Assembly: GCF_016839145.1 (NCBI RefSeq)
Contig: NZ_CP069303.1
Location: 1,488,001-1,552,000 of the forward strand
Source of the DNA: Shinella sp. PSBB067
Lineage (GTDB): Bacteria; Pseudomonadota; Alphaproteobacteria; Rhizobiales; Rhizobiaceae
DNA: 64,000 nucleotides
Reading direction: 5' to 3'
Each line of letters begins with the position of its first letter. Within the stretch, counting starts at the first letter, position 1. Below are positions 1-8,111 of the stretch, piece by piece. The position numbers were made by a program, and so were the translations under genes. Below the pieces are notes generated by a model that ran no database searches, was not told the origin of the DNA, and saw nothing but the letters and a program-made list of their open reading frames with translations.

Positions 1-431
1 GGCATTAGATTGCCTGGTACCGCGTTGACTCCTAGCGCGGCCTTCACCGCAGCAACGTCAGATAACGCCCAAGCTTCAAGCTCTTTCTCCGGAGATAACA
101 TTACTGCGACTCGGGGATCAAAGCCGCACATTTCTTTCGCCTTTTGTATGAGTTTCTCTCTGCGCTGCGCAACGTTTACAGCTTGCCCGCGCCCTCCAAG
201 GTCAGCATGCACAAAGATGATATGAAACTCGTTCTTTCGCGCACAAATCTGTTTAGCAACACTTTCAAAAGAGCGCTCGCCAATCCCAAACTCTACAGCA
301 GGAAACTCAGCGACGTCGCAGGGTCTTTTCCCGCATCCTCGAATAATATCATCAAGGACTCTAGGGATAAGAACATTAAAATATTGAGCGTCAGTTGCGC
401 CTTCATAAAACGCCGACCAAGAAAGATACAT
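1..431 (-). CDS. Small DUF4276/Toprim-like partner of the adjacent ATPase (3' end outside window)
   Basis: Reading the minus strand from an ATG at 431-429 gives 143 codons without a stop down to the window edge, so the C terminus is missing. The start overlaps the stop of the upstream ATPase by one base (TAATG), which indicates translational coupling. The N terminus contains YEGATD, an E-G-x-x-D pattern like the first acidic motif of Toprim-type nucleases, and a later stretch IIFVHADLGGRG carries a second acidic site after a predicted beta strand. This resembles the small DUF4276-type or OLD-partner proteins found next to AAA ATPases; that family call is from memory of motifs, not from a search. 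Codon use is AT-richer than the rest of the window, as in its partner. Function is not established; a nuclease effector is a reasonable inference. Confidence 0.6.
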   Translation of the reverse strand, partial: MYLSWSAFYEGATDAQYFNVLIPRVLDDIIRGCGKRPCDVAEFPAVEFGIGERSFESVAKQICARKNEFHIIFVHADLGGRGQAVNVAQRREKLIQKAKEMCGFDPRVAVMLSPEKELEAWALSDVAAVKAALGVNAVPGNLM

Positions 432-1774
432 TAAATCCCACCCGCCCTGTTTCGGAGAAGTTCTTCCACCTTCTCCGGATACAAGTGATGTTCATCATCG
501 AACAGATCCTTGGAGGGGGCTATTCGCCTCATCCTAGTGCGAATTTGGGAATCGTCACCCTCTGCGGGCACACTGCGGACCATGTCAGCAAACAGAACCT
601 CGTCCGGATGCAGTGAACGCATAACTGCGGGTGAATGGGTATTGAGAAGGACTTGGAAATAGTCACCGTCCTCATTTTGCACTTCTGTAGCCTCGCGTAA
701 GAGACTTATCAGGTCGGGAATTCTACCTTCATGCACGCCATTCTCCGGCTCCTCAAAGCAAAGAATGCCTTGACGGTTGGGATCATCAATTACGGCAAGG
801 AGCGCCAGCAGGCGGATGGTTCCGTCACTGATAACACGCGAACTGAAAGAGGTTCCATCACGCACTTCGACATCAAATGCATATTCTCGGTTCTTTGTGT
901 CATCCAAGACGCGAACATTTTTCACTTGGGGAATTAGCATTGCTAGATCAGCAGAGATATCTGCAATGGCTCCCGCAGGTCTATTCTCAGTCGCCGATAA
1001 ACGCTGAATTTCGGAAAGACTAGCAGCGAGGTTGGACGCGTTGCTCTTCAAACGTTTATCCTCGAAGCGATCATTTGCCTTGCGCGCCTCTGATGGATTG
1101 ATCTCAAGAAACTGCGGGCCGGCAATAAGTTTCTTGAGTGCATACAAATGCCGGAATTCGGAGGTTGCGATAGTTGAAAGTGCACTGCGTGAAGCTTCCG
1201 CCGCAGGTAGTTGCAACGGATTACCTCTCTTAGAAGTGCCACTCTCTGCGACACCATCTTGCCTAAGGGTGAAAACCCGTGACCTTCCTTGAGGGTCTTT
1301 CTCTGTTTCCAAGAATGGCGTTTTCCGGCCCGACCGACTAATTTTTGCTGGCGTCTGAAAAACTAGCTTGTCGTCTTCGGCCCGAATTACCCTACAATCT
1401 TCGTGGGTAACAAAAATGCCATAAGGCTCCTCCCTCATTTCTATAGTGATTTCATAACGTAGACGCTGAGCAGGTGTTTCGAAGGAAGCTCCGAAGTCGT
1501 CGACCCCGCGGTCAGGCAAAAGAACCTCAATCGCGAACGTCATCACGGTTTGGTTTCCGGACGGCGTTTGCCGAAAGAGCTCTTCTGGCTCCCCTCTAAG
1601 CTCTTGCATGGCTTGACGTACATCGACTTGCGCAAGCCTTGAAAGAAACTTTAACGCATCAAAAAGGTTTGATTTTCCGGTAGCGTTCGGACCAACAACA
1701 GCCACGAACGGCCTCAAGTCCGCCGAGAATTTGTGAAAAGTTTTGAAGCCATCTATTTCAATTCTGGTAATCAA
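431..1774 (-). CDS. AAA/ABC-type ATPase (AAA_15/AAA_21, RecF/OLD-like), candidate defence ATPase
   Basis: 447 residues beginning at a TTG codon (MITRIEIDGF). All ABC/SMC-head motifs are visible: Walker A GPNATGKS at residues 28-35, a signature-like ISDGTIRLLAL near 310, Walker B followed by catalytic Glu in ILCFEEPENGVH, and the H-loop LLNTHSP. The N-terminal IEIDGFKTF is typical of RecF/OLD-like ATPases. There is no long coiled coil, so it is not an SMC or RecN. It is followed by a one-base-overlapping small gene. Two-gene ATPase-plus-nuclease pairs of this shape occur in anti-phage systems such as PARIS, Septu, AbiL and OLD-type modules; which of these, if any, applies is not determined. 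The gene is visibly lower in G+C than everything to its right, suggesting recent acquisition. Confidence 0.8.
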   Translation of the reverse strand: MITRIEIDGFKTFHKFSADLRPFVAVVGPNATGKSNLFDALKFLSRLAQVDVRQAMQELRGEPEELFRQTPSGNQTVMTFAIEVLLPDRGVDDFGASFETPAQRLRYEITIEMREEPYGIFVTHEDCRVIRAEDDKLVFQTPAKISRSGRKTPFLETEKDPQGRSRVFTLRQDGVAESGTSKRGNPLQLPAAEASRSALSTIATSEFRHLYALKKLIAGPQFLEINPSEARKANDRFEDKRLKSNASNLAASLSEIQRLSATENRPAGAIADISADLAMLIPQVKNVRVLDDTKNREYAFDVEVRDGTSFSSRVISDGTIRLLALLAVIDDPNRQGILCFEEPENGVHEGRIPDLISLLREATEVQNEDGDYFQVLLNTHSPAVMRSLHPDEVLFADMVRSVPAEGDDSQIRTRMRRIAPSKDLFDDEHHLYPEKVEELLRNRAGGI

Positions 1775-1994
1775 GAAAAACCTGCCACGTCATCTGGCCG
1801 GCCCTTACGTTTATGCAAGGCCTTCTGCTCATTGAGCAAAGTTGCAAAAGTTCGCAATCTTGGCAAGTTCCACAGAAGTTCGACCCAGCTTTAAGTTGGT
1901 TTAACGTCCAAGGCTCCGGAACGCTTTCGCCTCCTGCTGAAACTGGACGACAATCCGAACGTGCCCGAGGGATGGGATACCGCGCTCGCGCCGC

Positions 1995-2525
1995 CTATCG
2001 GGCCAGGAGCGCGCAAAGGCCGTTGACCGTGTTGGCGTTGCGCAGCGTGCCGATGCCGAGCCTCTTCGTCGTCAGGTGCGCAAGCAGCTTCGTTTCGCTC
2101 GGTTTTGCGGCAAAATCGATCCAGAGGTCGCCGTGCGAAAGGGCAAGGCGGATGCCGGGTGTCGCGTGGCCTTCGAGCCTTGCCAGCGCTTTTTCGTCGA
2201 GCGGCACGCGCATGGCGCGCACCACGACGTCGGCGCCGTTGCCCTCCGGAAAAGGATTGCCGGCGGCAAGGCGCTTCCAGGCTTCGGCGGTGCGGGCGAT
2301 GATGTCGACGTGCTTGCCGAAGCTCGTGCGGAAGCCCGCTTCCAGCCGCGCCTCGATTTCGCCGAGCGGCGCGGCCTCGCCCTCGAAGACGAGGTTGCCG
2401 GTGGCGGCCAGCGTGCGGGCGTTGCGCAAGCCGAGGCCTTCGGCCATCGCCTTCAGGTCCGCCATCACCACCCGCTTTCCGGGCGAAAGCACGATGGAAT
2501 GCAGGAGGGCGACATATGTTTCCAC
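1995..2525 (-). CDS. DUF1697 family protein
   Basis: 176 residues beginning METYVALLHSIVL. The pattern of an N-terminal YVALL strand, a DLKAMAEGLGLRNARTLAATGNLVF segment and a C-terminal RNANTVNGL matches the DUF1697 family, whose members are about 175-180 residues long and have no settled function. The RNANTVN near the C terminus is the most conserved stretch. No signal peptide or membrane segment is visible, so it is probably cytoplasmic. It begins three bases after the yidD stop on the same strand, so the two are likely co-transcribed. High G+C and normal codon use for the window place the boundary of the AT-rich island between here and position 1775. Confidence 0.8.
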   Translation of the reverse strand: METYVALLHSIVLSPGKRVVMADLKAMAEGLGLRNARTLAATGNLVFEGEAAPLGEIEARLEAGFRTSFGKHVDIIARTAEAWKRLAAGNPFPEGNGADVVVRAMRVPLDEKALARLEGHATPGIRLALSHGDLWIDFAAKPSETKLLAHLTTKRLGIGTLRNANTVNGLCALLAR

Positions 2526-2528
2526 CGC

Positions 2529-2909
2529 TCAGCCGCGCTCCGCCTTCGAGACGCGCCACAACCGCCACGGCGCCCACCAGGCAAGGCGCGCTTCCAGCGC
2601 CTCGGGCACGGGATCGAAGCCATGCGTGCCGCCGGGACCGCAGCGGGCGACGCGGAAGAGCGTCATGAAGCCGCCGCGCCACAGGCCATGGCGGGCGACG
2701 GCCTCGTAGCCGTATTCCGAGCAGGTCGGCAGGTGGCGGCAGGAATTGCCGATGAAGCCGGAGAGCGTGAGCTGGTAGAGGCGGATGAAGCCCATGCCGA
2801 AGAGCCGCCCCGGCGTCCTGCGGAACGGACCGTTCCAGTTGCGGCCCTTGTGGCGCAGGCGTTCGGGGGTATGGTCGCAGTCCGGGGCGTTACACATGGG
2901 CTTTGCCAC
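2529..2909 (-). CDS. yidD: Membrane protein insertion efficiency factor YidD
   Basis: 126 residues with the YidD core: YQLTLSGFIGNSCRHLPTCSEYGYEAVARHG followed by RVARCGPGGTHGFDPVP, including the conserved Cys residues. YidD is a small peripheral inner-membrane protein that assists YidC-dependent insertion of membrane proteins. The family is usually 70-120 residues, so this copy has a short N-terminal extension (MAKPMCNAPDC). The start is uncertain: position 2909 is a GTG with no clear ribosome site, an in-frame ATG lies at 2897, and a RIME-like palindromic repeat sits directly upstream. It precedes DUF1697 and follows the NifU-like gene on the same strand, an order typical of rhizobia. Confidence 0.88.
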   Translation of the reverse strand: MAKPMCNAPDCDHTPERLRHKGRNWNGPFRRTPGRLFGMGFIRLYQLTLSGFIGNSCRHLPTCSEYGYEAVARHGLWRGGFMTLFRVARCGPGGTHGFDPVPEALEARLAWWAPWRLWRVSKAERG

Positions 2910-2922
2910 CCGAGGAGAGGAT

Positions 2923-3083
2923 GCCCCTCATCCGCCCGCCGGCACCTTCTCCCCGAAGGCGGGGAGAAGGGACTCGTGGCGACGTCCGGCGCTCCATCGA
3001 CCGTCCGGCTTGAGGGGAAAACGGTGCGGCATTTCCCTCCTCCCCGCTCGCGGGGAGAAGGTCGCGGCAGCGGGATGAGGGGC
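2923..3083. repeat. RIME-like rhizobial palindromic intergenic element
   Basis: The element begins GCCCCTCATCCGC and ends with the near inverted copy GCGGGATGAGGGGC. Inside are two hairpins with CTTCTCCCCG/CGGGGAGAAG-type arms. Related copies with the same termini are at 40713-40797 and 47105-47242. This matches the general form of Rhizobium intergenic mosaic elements. It separates the NifU-like gene from yidD and probably contributes hairpins to the transcript. Confidence 0.8.
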
Positions 3084-3101
3084 AGGCGGCAAGCACCGCC
3101 C

Positions 3102-3548
3102 TCACCCGGCCTTTTCCAACCGCTTCGCCTCGATCTGGCCGATGGCGTCGACCACGGCGTCGAAGGTCAGCATGGTGGAGGCGTGGCGGGCCTTGTAGTC
3201 CTTGACGGGCTTGAGGAAGCGCATCTCCTCGAAGCGGCCGGTCGGCCCCTCGCCGTCTGCCTTCAGCATGGCGAGCATGTCCTCGCGCGCCTTGCGGATT
3301 TCCGCCACCGTCGCGCCGATCACATGGCGCGCCATCACCGAGGAGGACGCCTGGCCGAGCGCGCAGGCCTTCACCTCGTGGGCGAAATCGCTGACGGTAT
3401 CGCCGTCGAGCTTGAGATACACCTTCACCCGCGAGCCGCAGAGCTTGGAATGGGCGCCGGCCTCGCCGTCCGCATCCGGCAGGGTGCCGATGCGCGGGAT
3501 GTTGCCGGCGAACTCCAGGATACGGCTGTTGTAAATATCGTCCATCAT
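3102..3548 (-). CDS. NifU/IscU-like Fe-S cluster scaffold protein
   Basis: 148 residues starting MMDDIYNSRILEFAGNIP. It has the IscU/SufU fold signature: SKLCGSRVKVYL gives the first Cys and KACALGQASSSVMARH the second. The third conserved Cys of canonical scaffolds, normally in a KCA-like motif after a basic helix, is replaced here by His (KARHASTML). IscU-type proteins assemble 2Fe-2S or 4Fe-4S clusters on these ligands; whether this one does so with Cys2-His is inference. It lies opposite folE, with a roughly 330-bp divergent spacer, and upstream of yidD. The main assembly machinery of this genome is the suf operon at 46.6-54.3 kb, so this is an accessory scaffold. Confidence 0.82.
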   Translation of the reverse strand: MMDDIYNSRILEFAGNIPRIGTLPDADGEAGAHSKLCGSRVKVYLKLDGDTVSDFAHEVKACALGQASSSVMARHVIGATVAEIRKAREDMLAMLKADGEGPTGRFEEMRFLKPVKDYKARHASTMLTFDAVVDAIGQIEAKRLEKAG

Positions 3549-3604
3549 GCTTCCGTTTTCCGCGTTTTTTGCGGAATCTTCAATGATCCGAGGAGATTAT
3601 TCCG

Positions 3605-3763
3605 ATGTCGTCGGTAAAAAAGCATCGCGTGTCGCCTCAGGCCTCTTTCGCAGGCCTCGGTCGATACTATATGATAACTCGTATTGGGGTGAGGGTTTTG
3701 CAAGATGCGGAGCACTCACCTGTTGTTTGGGAAACCGTGCCGGACGGTCGCTCGCACTGCTAA
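3605..3763 (+). CDS. Possible 52-residue small protein upstream of folE
   Basis: An ATG at 3605 follows a GAGGAG site at 3590-3595 with nine-base spacing. The frame runs 52 codons to a TAA at 3761-3763 and begins MSSVKKHRVSPQASFAGLGR. No family is recognised, there is no obvious signal or membrane segment, and codon use is mixed rather than clearly GC3-rich. The good ribosome site in the 333-bp spacer before folE is the main support. It may instead be leader RNA. Confidence 0.3.
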   Translation: MSSVKKHRVSPQASFAGLGRYYMITRIGVRVLQDAEHSPVVWETVPDGRSHC

Positions 3764-3805
3764 GCGATGACCCGAAAGCCCCGGAGCCCGCCAACGGAAC
3801 CCAAG

Positions 3806-3865
3806 CCTGCAGGGTTAGGCGAATGGCCAGTGGCGAGTCCGATACACACGTCAGGTAACCTGCAG
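3806..3865 (+). promoter_or_regulatory. Candidate structured leader just upstream of folE
   Basis: CCTGCAGGGTT (3806-3816) pairs with AACCTGCAG (3857-3865), leaving one bulged G and enclosing about 40 nt that contain the smaller GGC-rich pairings. The 3' arm ends 16 bases before the folE ATG, so formation could affect translation. Tetrahydrofolate riboswitches are known before some folE genes, but I could not match this to the THF-II consensus I remember, so no ligand is claimed. Confidence 0.3.
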
Positions 3866-3881
3866 AAAGGTCAATGGGTCC

Positions 3882-4493
3882 ATGGACGCCATAGTCACCA
3901 ATTTTCCGCGCATCGAGGATGACGCCGGCCGCCCGACGCAGAAAGAGGCGGAAGACGCCGTTCGTGTCCTGCTCCGCTGGGCCGGCGACGATCCGCAGCG
4001 CGAGGGCCTGCTGGATACGCCTGCGCGCGTCGCCAAGGCCTATCGCGAGCTCTTCTCCGGCTATGACCTTGCCGCCGAGGACGTGCTCGGCCGCACCTTC
4101 GAGGAAGTCGCCGGCTATGACGACATGGTGCTGGTGAAGGACATTCCGTTCTTCTCGCATTGCGAGCACCATATGGTGCCGATCATCGGCAAGGCGCATG
4201 TCGCCTACCTTCCGAACGGCCGGGTGCTCGGTCTTTCCAAGATTGCCCGCGTGGTGGAGATCTTCGGCCGCCGCCTGCAGACGCAGGAGACGATGACGGC
4301 GCAGATCGCCAGGTCCATCGACGAAACGCTGAACCCGCGGGGCGTCGCCGTGATGATCGAGGCCGAGCATATGTGCATGGCCATGCGCGGCATCCAGAAA
4401 CAGGGCTCGACAACGCTCACCACCACCTTTACCGGTGCCTTCAAGACCGAGCCGGCCGAACAGGTCCGGTTCATGACGATGATCCGGAGCTAG
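3882..4493 (+). CDS. folE: GTP cyclohydrolase I
   Basis: 203 residues, the normal length. It converts GTP to 7,8-dihydroneopterin triphosphate, the first step toward tetrahydrofolate, as a cytoplasmic decamer. Zinc ligands are visible as Cys94 and His97 in [10 protein letters not shown] and Cys165 in EHMCMAMRG. The [16 protein letters not shown] and RLQTQE motifs are canonical, and the C terminus contains the GSTTLTTT segment. It is immediately followed by hisI in the same direction. The upstream spacer may hold a structured leader. The identification is secure. Confidence 0.97.
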   Translation: MDAIVTNFPRIEDDAGRPTQKEAEDAVRVLLRWAGDDPQREGLLDTPARVAKAYRELFSGYDLAAEDVLGRTFEEVAGYDDMVLVKDIPFFSHCEHHMVPIIGKAHVAYLPNGRVLGLSKIARVVEIFGRRLQTQETMTAQIARSIDETLNPRGVAVMIEAEHMCMAMRGIQKQGSTTLTTTFTGAFKTEPAEQVRFMTMIRS

Positions 4494-4529
4494 GCCGAAG
4501 GCCGGCTCCGCCCGACGGAGCCGACCGCC

Positions 4530-4982
4530 ATGCCGATCACCTTCCAAGCCCCCTCCACGGACAAGGCCGAGCTGGAGACAGGCCCGACCTTCACCCCCCG
4601 TTTCGACGACAGCGGCCTCGTGACCGCCGTCGTGACGGATGCGAAGGACGGCGAACTGCTGATGGTCGCCCACATGAATGCCGAATCGCTGGCGCTCACC
4701 ATCGAGACGGGCATCGCCCATTACTGGAGCCGCTCGCGCAATTCTCTCTGGAAGAAGGGCGAGACCTCCGGCAACCTGCAGACCGTCGTGGAACTGAGGA
4801 CCGACTGCGACCAGGACGCCGTCTGGCTCAAGGTCTCCGTCGCCGGCCACGACGCCACCTGCCACACCGGCCGCCGCTCGTGCTTCTACCGCACGGTCTC
4901 CAACGGCCCCGATGGAGCGGTGCTGACGATCACCGGCGGCGAGCCGCAATTCGACCCGGCGGCGGTCTACAGCAAAAATTAA
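4530..4982 (+). CDS. hisI: Phosphoribosyl-AMP cyclohydrolase
   Basis: 150 residues. HisI hydrolyses phosphoribosyl-AMP to ProFAR, the third step of histidine synthesis, in the cytoplasm. Family motifs are all present: [37 protein letters not shown] and [10 protein letters not shown]; the Asp/Cys residues of DCDQD and the two later Cys bind Mg and Zn. This is the monofunctional HisI form without a HisE domain. It follows folE by 36 bases and is probably co-transcribed with it; folE-hisI adjacency is common in rhizobia. Confidence 0.95.
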   Translation: MPITFQAPSTDKAELETGPTFTPRFDDSGLVTAVVTDAKDGELLMVAHMNAESLALTIETGIAHYWSRSRNSLWKKGETSGNLQTVVELRTDCDQDAVWLKVSVAGHDATCHTGRRSCFYRTVSNGPDGAVLTITGGEPQFDPAAVYSKN

Positions 4983-5337
4983 GCATCCGCGCATTTTGCG
5001 TCCCGTTCCGGCACGGATTTACCAATTGGCAACCTCTTCGGCCGCCTAATCGCTTCCATGGCGGCTTCTAGCCCCGCCATGCGGATCAGGATATGGAACC
5101 CCATCGCTCGCATGCGTCCCGAACGGTTTCCAGCGCCACCTGCGGCGGGGCGAAGATCCCGCGGGCGGGCACCCTGCTCCGGCTCAGACGCCGCGCACTT
5201 TCCGGAAGGATTTTCGTGCCGGAATTTCCCCACGTCACGGATTGCAACTATCCTGCGATCTATTGTGTTGCCGAGGGCGCAGGGTGGACGGAACCGTTTG
5301 CTTCACCGCGAATTCCTCTTGGGAACGGAGGTCCGGA
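4983..5337. other. 355-bp spacer between hisI and the patatin gene
   Basis: I see no convincing gene here on either strand. The segment ends in the ribosome site used by the next gene (GGAGG at 5327-5331). It presumably holds the promoter of the patatin gene, but no clear -35/-10 pair can be named. Confidence 0.5.
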
Positions 5338-6300
5338 ATGCTGAACTGGAGTTTCAATCGTAGTCTTGTAACGGCGGATGCATCGGATCCGGGCGGACCT
5401 TCCATGAACGACATGTCTCACATTCCCGCGCCGGCCCCGCCGCGCAAATCCAAGATCGCCCTTGCCCTCGGCGGCGGCGCTGCCCGCGGCTGGGCGCATA
5501 TCGGCGTGTTGAGGGCGCTGGACGAGGAAGGCATCGAGATCGGCATGATCGCCGGCACGTCGATCGGCGCGCTGGTCGGCGGCTGCTACCTCGCCGGCAA
5601 GCTGGACGAGCTGGAGGCCTTCGCCCGATCGCTCACCATGCGCCGCATCGCCGGCCTCCTCGATTTCACCATCCGCGGCTCCGGCCTTTTCGGCGGCATG
5701 CGGCTGACGCGCCGCATGCAGGAGCATCTGGAGAACCTGTCGATCGAGGATCTCGACCGCCCCTTCGTCGCGGTGGCGACGGAAGTCAACAGCGGCCACG
5801 AAGTATGGATCAACGGCGGCGCCCTGATCACGGCCCTGCGCGCCTCCTATGCGCTGCCGGGCATCTTCGAGCCGATCAAGTGCAACAACAGGACGCTGGT
5901 GGACGGCGCCCTGGTGAACCCGGTGCCGGTTTCCGTCTGCCGGGCGTACGAGGAGCCGCTGGTCGTCGCCGTCAACCTCAACTACGATCTTTATGGCCGC
6001 TCCGCCGTGATCAAGCACAGTGCCAGCCCGCAGAAGGTGACCGAACCGAAACAGGAGGACAGCGCCGCCCGCCTCGGATTGACGAGCGTCATGGTGCAGT
6101 CCTTCAACATCATCCAGGACCGCATTTCCCGCGCGCGCCTGGCCGGCGACCCGCCGGACCTGTCGCTGCATCCGAAGCTTGCGGATATCGGCCTCTCGGA
6201 ATTCCACCGCGCGGGCGAATCCATCGACCGCGGCTACCTCGAAGCCAAGGCGCGCATTTTCGAGATCAAGCGCATGCAGGAAGTTGTGATGGCGCGCTGA
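5338..6300 (+). CDS. Patatin-like phospholipase (RssA/NTE family)
   Basis: 320 residues from the ATG at 5338, which has GGAGG six bases upstream; a later in-frame ATG at 5404 (MNDMSHIPAPAPP) is the alternative start. The patatin domain begins at ALGGGAARGWAHIGVL (oxyanion loop). It continues through GTSIGAL, the nucleophile elbow with catalytic Ser, and LVDGALVNPVPV with the dyad Asp. These are bacterial RssA-type lipid acyl hydrolases acting on phospholipid esters; the physiological substrate is unknown. There is no transmembrane anchor, so it is cytoplasmic or membrane-associated. A GGGCGGA-type hairpin follows the stop codon. Confidence 0.9.
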   Translation: MLNWSFNRSLVTADASDPGGPSMNDMSHIPAPAPPRKSKIALALGGGAARGWAHIGVLRALDEEGIEIGMIAGTSIGALVGGCYLAGKLDELEAFARSLTMRRIAGLLDFTIRGSGLFGGMRLTRRMQEHLENLSIEDLDRPFVAVATEVNSGHEVWINGGALITALRASYALPGIFEPIKCNNRTLVDGALVNPVPVSVCRAYEEPLVVAVNLNYDLYGRSAVIKHSASPQKVTEPKQEDSAARLGLTSVMVQSFNIIQDRISRARLAGDPPDLSLHPKLADIGLSEFHRAGESIDRGYLEAKARIFEIKRMQEVVMAR

Positions 6301-6327
6301 ATGGCGCAGCGGCGAGAAACGACGGCG

Positions 6328-6460
6328 GGCGGAGCGATGAAGATCGTTCCGCCCGAAACCGTTGGAGCATTTCCAGCCGAAGCGGGATCGCTTCGGCATC
6401 GGATAATGCGATATAAACAAAAAACTGGAGCATTTCCGGTGAACCGGAGTTCACCGGAAA
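6328..6460. repeat. Cluster of three intergenic palindromes
   Basis: The spacer contains a GGGCGGA...TCCGCCC hairpin (6328-6355), then GCCGAAGCG/CGCTTCGGC (6376-6384 with 6389-6397), then a perfect 12-bp arm pair TTTCCGGTGAAC/GTTCACCGGAAA with a four-base loop (6433-6460). The word TGGAGCATTTCC occurs twice, before the second palindrome and at the third. It looks like a dispersed rhizobial palindromic element and could also terminate both convergent genes. Confidence 0.65.
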
Positions 6461-6476
6461 TTCTCTAGCGCCGGCG

Positions 6477-6905
6477 TCAGCTGGCGATATAGGCCTTAAT
6501 GGCCTCGGCCTCGTGCTGGATGGCGCGAATATGGGACTTCACCACGTCGCCGATGGAAACGATGCCGACGAGGCGTCCCTCCTTCTCCACGGGAATGTGG
6601 CGGGCGCGTAGCGAACTCATCATTTCCATGATCTCGTCGACGGTCTGACCTTCGTCGCAGCGATGGACATTGCCCCACATGATGGAGGAAATGGGCTTAT
6701 CCAGGCACTCGGCCCCGCTGCGGGCAATGGCGGCCACGATGTCGCGCTCGGTAAGGATGCCGGCGATGCGGTCGTTCCGGTCGACGATGACGATGGCGCC
6801 GATGTGGTTTTCATGAAGATAGACGGCAGCCTGCCTCACGGTGAGCTGCGGGCCGCCGGTCACGACGTTGCGGCCTTTCTCGTCCAGTATCGTCTTTACA
6901 TACAT
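6477..6905 (-). CDS. Tandem CBS-domain protein
   Basis: 142 residues made almost entirely of two CBS domains: the first around VRQAAVYLHENHIGAIVIVDRNDRIAGILTERDIV, the second around VDEIMEMMSSLRARHIPVEKEGRLVGIVSIGDVVK. Stand-alone CBS pairs bind adenosyl ligands such as AMP, ATP or NAD(H) and act as energy sensors on unknown partners. There is no catalytic or membrane domain. It is monocistronic: convergent with the patatin gene and separated from the rhomboid gene by about 180 bp. The exact ligand cannot be read from the sequence. Confidence 0.88.
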   Translation of the reverse strand: MYVKTILDEKGRNVVTGGPQLTVRQAAVYLHENHIGAIVIVDRNDRIAGILTERDIVAAIARSGAECLDKPISSIMWGNVHRCDEGQTVDEIMEMMSSLRARHIPVEKEGRLVGIVSIGDVVKSHIRAIQHEAEAIKAYIAS

Positions 6906-7088
6906 GCGTACCTCCCGTGTGCATCATGACGCTGAGAGGCGGGACACCCGCAGGGATGCCCTGCCAGTAACGTGGACGCATCCCTTCCTCCTTGCGGATG
7001 CGGCCCATTCCGGTGTGCATGTGCGAACCGGAACACGTTCATGGTGCGCCACGAAAGAGGCGATTGCAAGACCGCTAATGGACTATCG

Positions 7089-7829
7089 TTAATCCCGCCG
7101 GCTCTCGGCCGTAGCCACATCGAAGAGCGGGAAGAACAGGAAGCCGAACAGGAAGCCGCCGATATGCGCTTCCCAGGCGATCGCCCCGCCGGCGACCGTT
7201 CCGAAGATCTGCCCGAAGCCGATCAGGAAGTTGGTCAGGAACCAGATGCCGGAAAAGACGAGCACCGAGCGGTTGGAAAGCGCCTCGGCAATGGTGAGCC
7301 GCCGGTTGAGATGCGCGAACTGCCGGCTGATGCGCCCGCTCGGCGAGAAGACGAAACGCGCGGCCGCCCCCATGAGGCCCGAGACCACGCCCGAAGCACC
7401 GACGACGAGGATCATCGCCCCCCAGTGCAGCGCGGTGTGGAACGCCACCGCCGCGATGGCGGAAAGGCACCAGAAGAGGAAGAAGCGCGTGCGGCCGATG
7501 CGTCGCACGACGGGCGCGCCGAACGCGACCATCCAGAAGGCGTTGAAGATCAGATGCTCCCAGCCGCCGTGCAGCAGCGAATAGGTGACCGGGCTCCACA
7601 GCCAGCCGAGGTCCTGCTCCGAAAGGGGAATCGAATAGCGCCCCGGAATGAAGCCGAAGTGCAGCAGCACGAACTCGTCGGTCGAAGCCGACAGGAGATA
7701 GGTGCGCACGAGATGGATCAGCGTCAGCACGCCGAGCACGAAGACGAGGCTTGCCGGCAGGTTGAACGCCGGCTCCCGCCTGCGGTCGCCGAACTCGCCA
7801 CCATGCACTTCATCGCCGTCGTTACGCAT
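7089..7829 (-). CDS. Rhomboid family intramembrane serine protease
   Basis: 246 residues from the ATG at 7829 (MRNDGDEVHGGEF); the frame is open further upstream but that sequence is not rhomboid-like. Six or seven hydrophobic segments are visible. The catalytic Ser147 lies in VGASGVVSG and the catalytic His222 in WEAHIGGFLFGF, the two-residue dyad of active rhomboids. A HGGWEHLIFNAFWMVAFG segment provides the conserved L1/TM2 elements. These enzymes cleave transmembrane substrates within the inner membrane; the substrates here are unknown. The C-terminal DVATAESRRD tail is cytoplasmic. Confidence 0.92.
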   Translation of the reverse strand: MRNDGDEVHGGEFGDRRREPAFNLPASLVFVLGVLTLIHLVRTYLLSASTDEFVLLHFGFIPGRYSIPLSEQDLGWLWSPVTYSLLHGGWEHLIFNAFWMVAFGAPVVRRIGRTRFFLFWCLSAIAAVAFHTALHWGAMILVVGASGVVSGLMGAAARFVFSPSGRISRQFAHLNRRLTIAEALSNRSVLVFSGIWFLTNFLIGFGQIFGTVAGGAIAWEAHIGGFLFGFLFFPLFDVATAESRRD

Positions 7830-8111
7830 GACCAAACCACCATACTCAAAAATCGAATCGTGCTTATACAGAGAAAAGAAAGGCCGTGCAGCTTTCGCCG
7901 ACGGCCGGTGCCCCAATCCGCGGGGCCAAATCGATGTGCAGTAAACCATTCCCTCGTGGAGGGATGGCCGGATGTTCTACCAAGCGGGCGGCCTGCGCAA
8001 TCGAAACCAATCGTTAACCTTAATGCCGGGCTGGCATGAAACTCGCTACACCTTCCGGGAATGCCCGTTCGCCGCATCCAGCGTGCCGGAACGGGACAGA
8101 ATCGATTGGAT

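Noticed and set aside
3806..3865. Assignment of the folE leader as a THF riboswitch
   Set aside because: The stem is real on paper, but the conserved loop sequences I remember for THF-I or THF-II are not found, so only a generic structured leader is reported.
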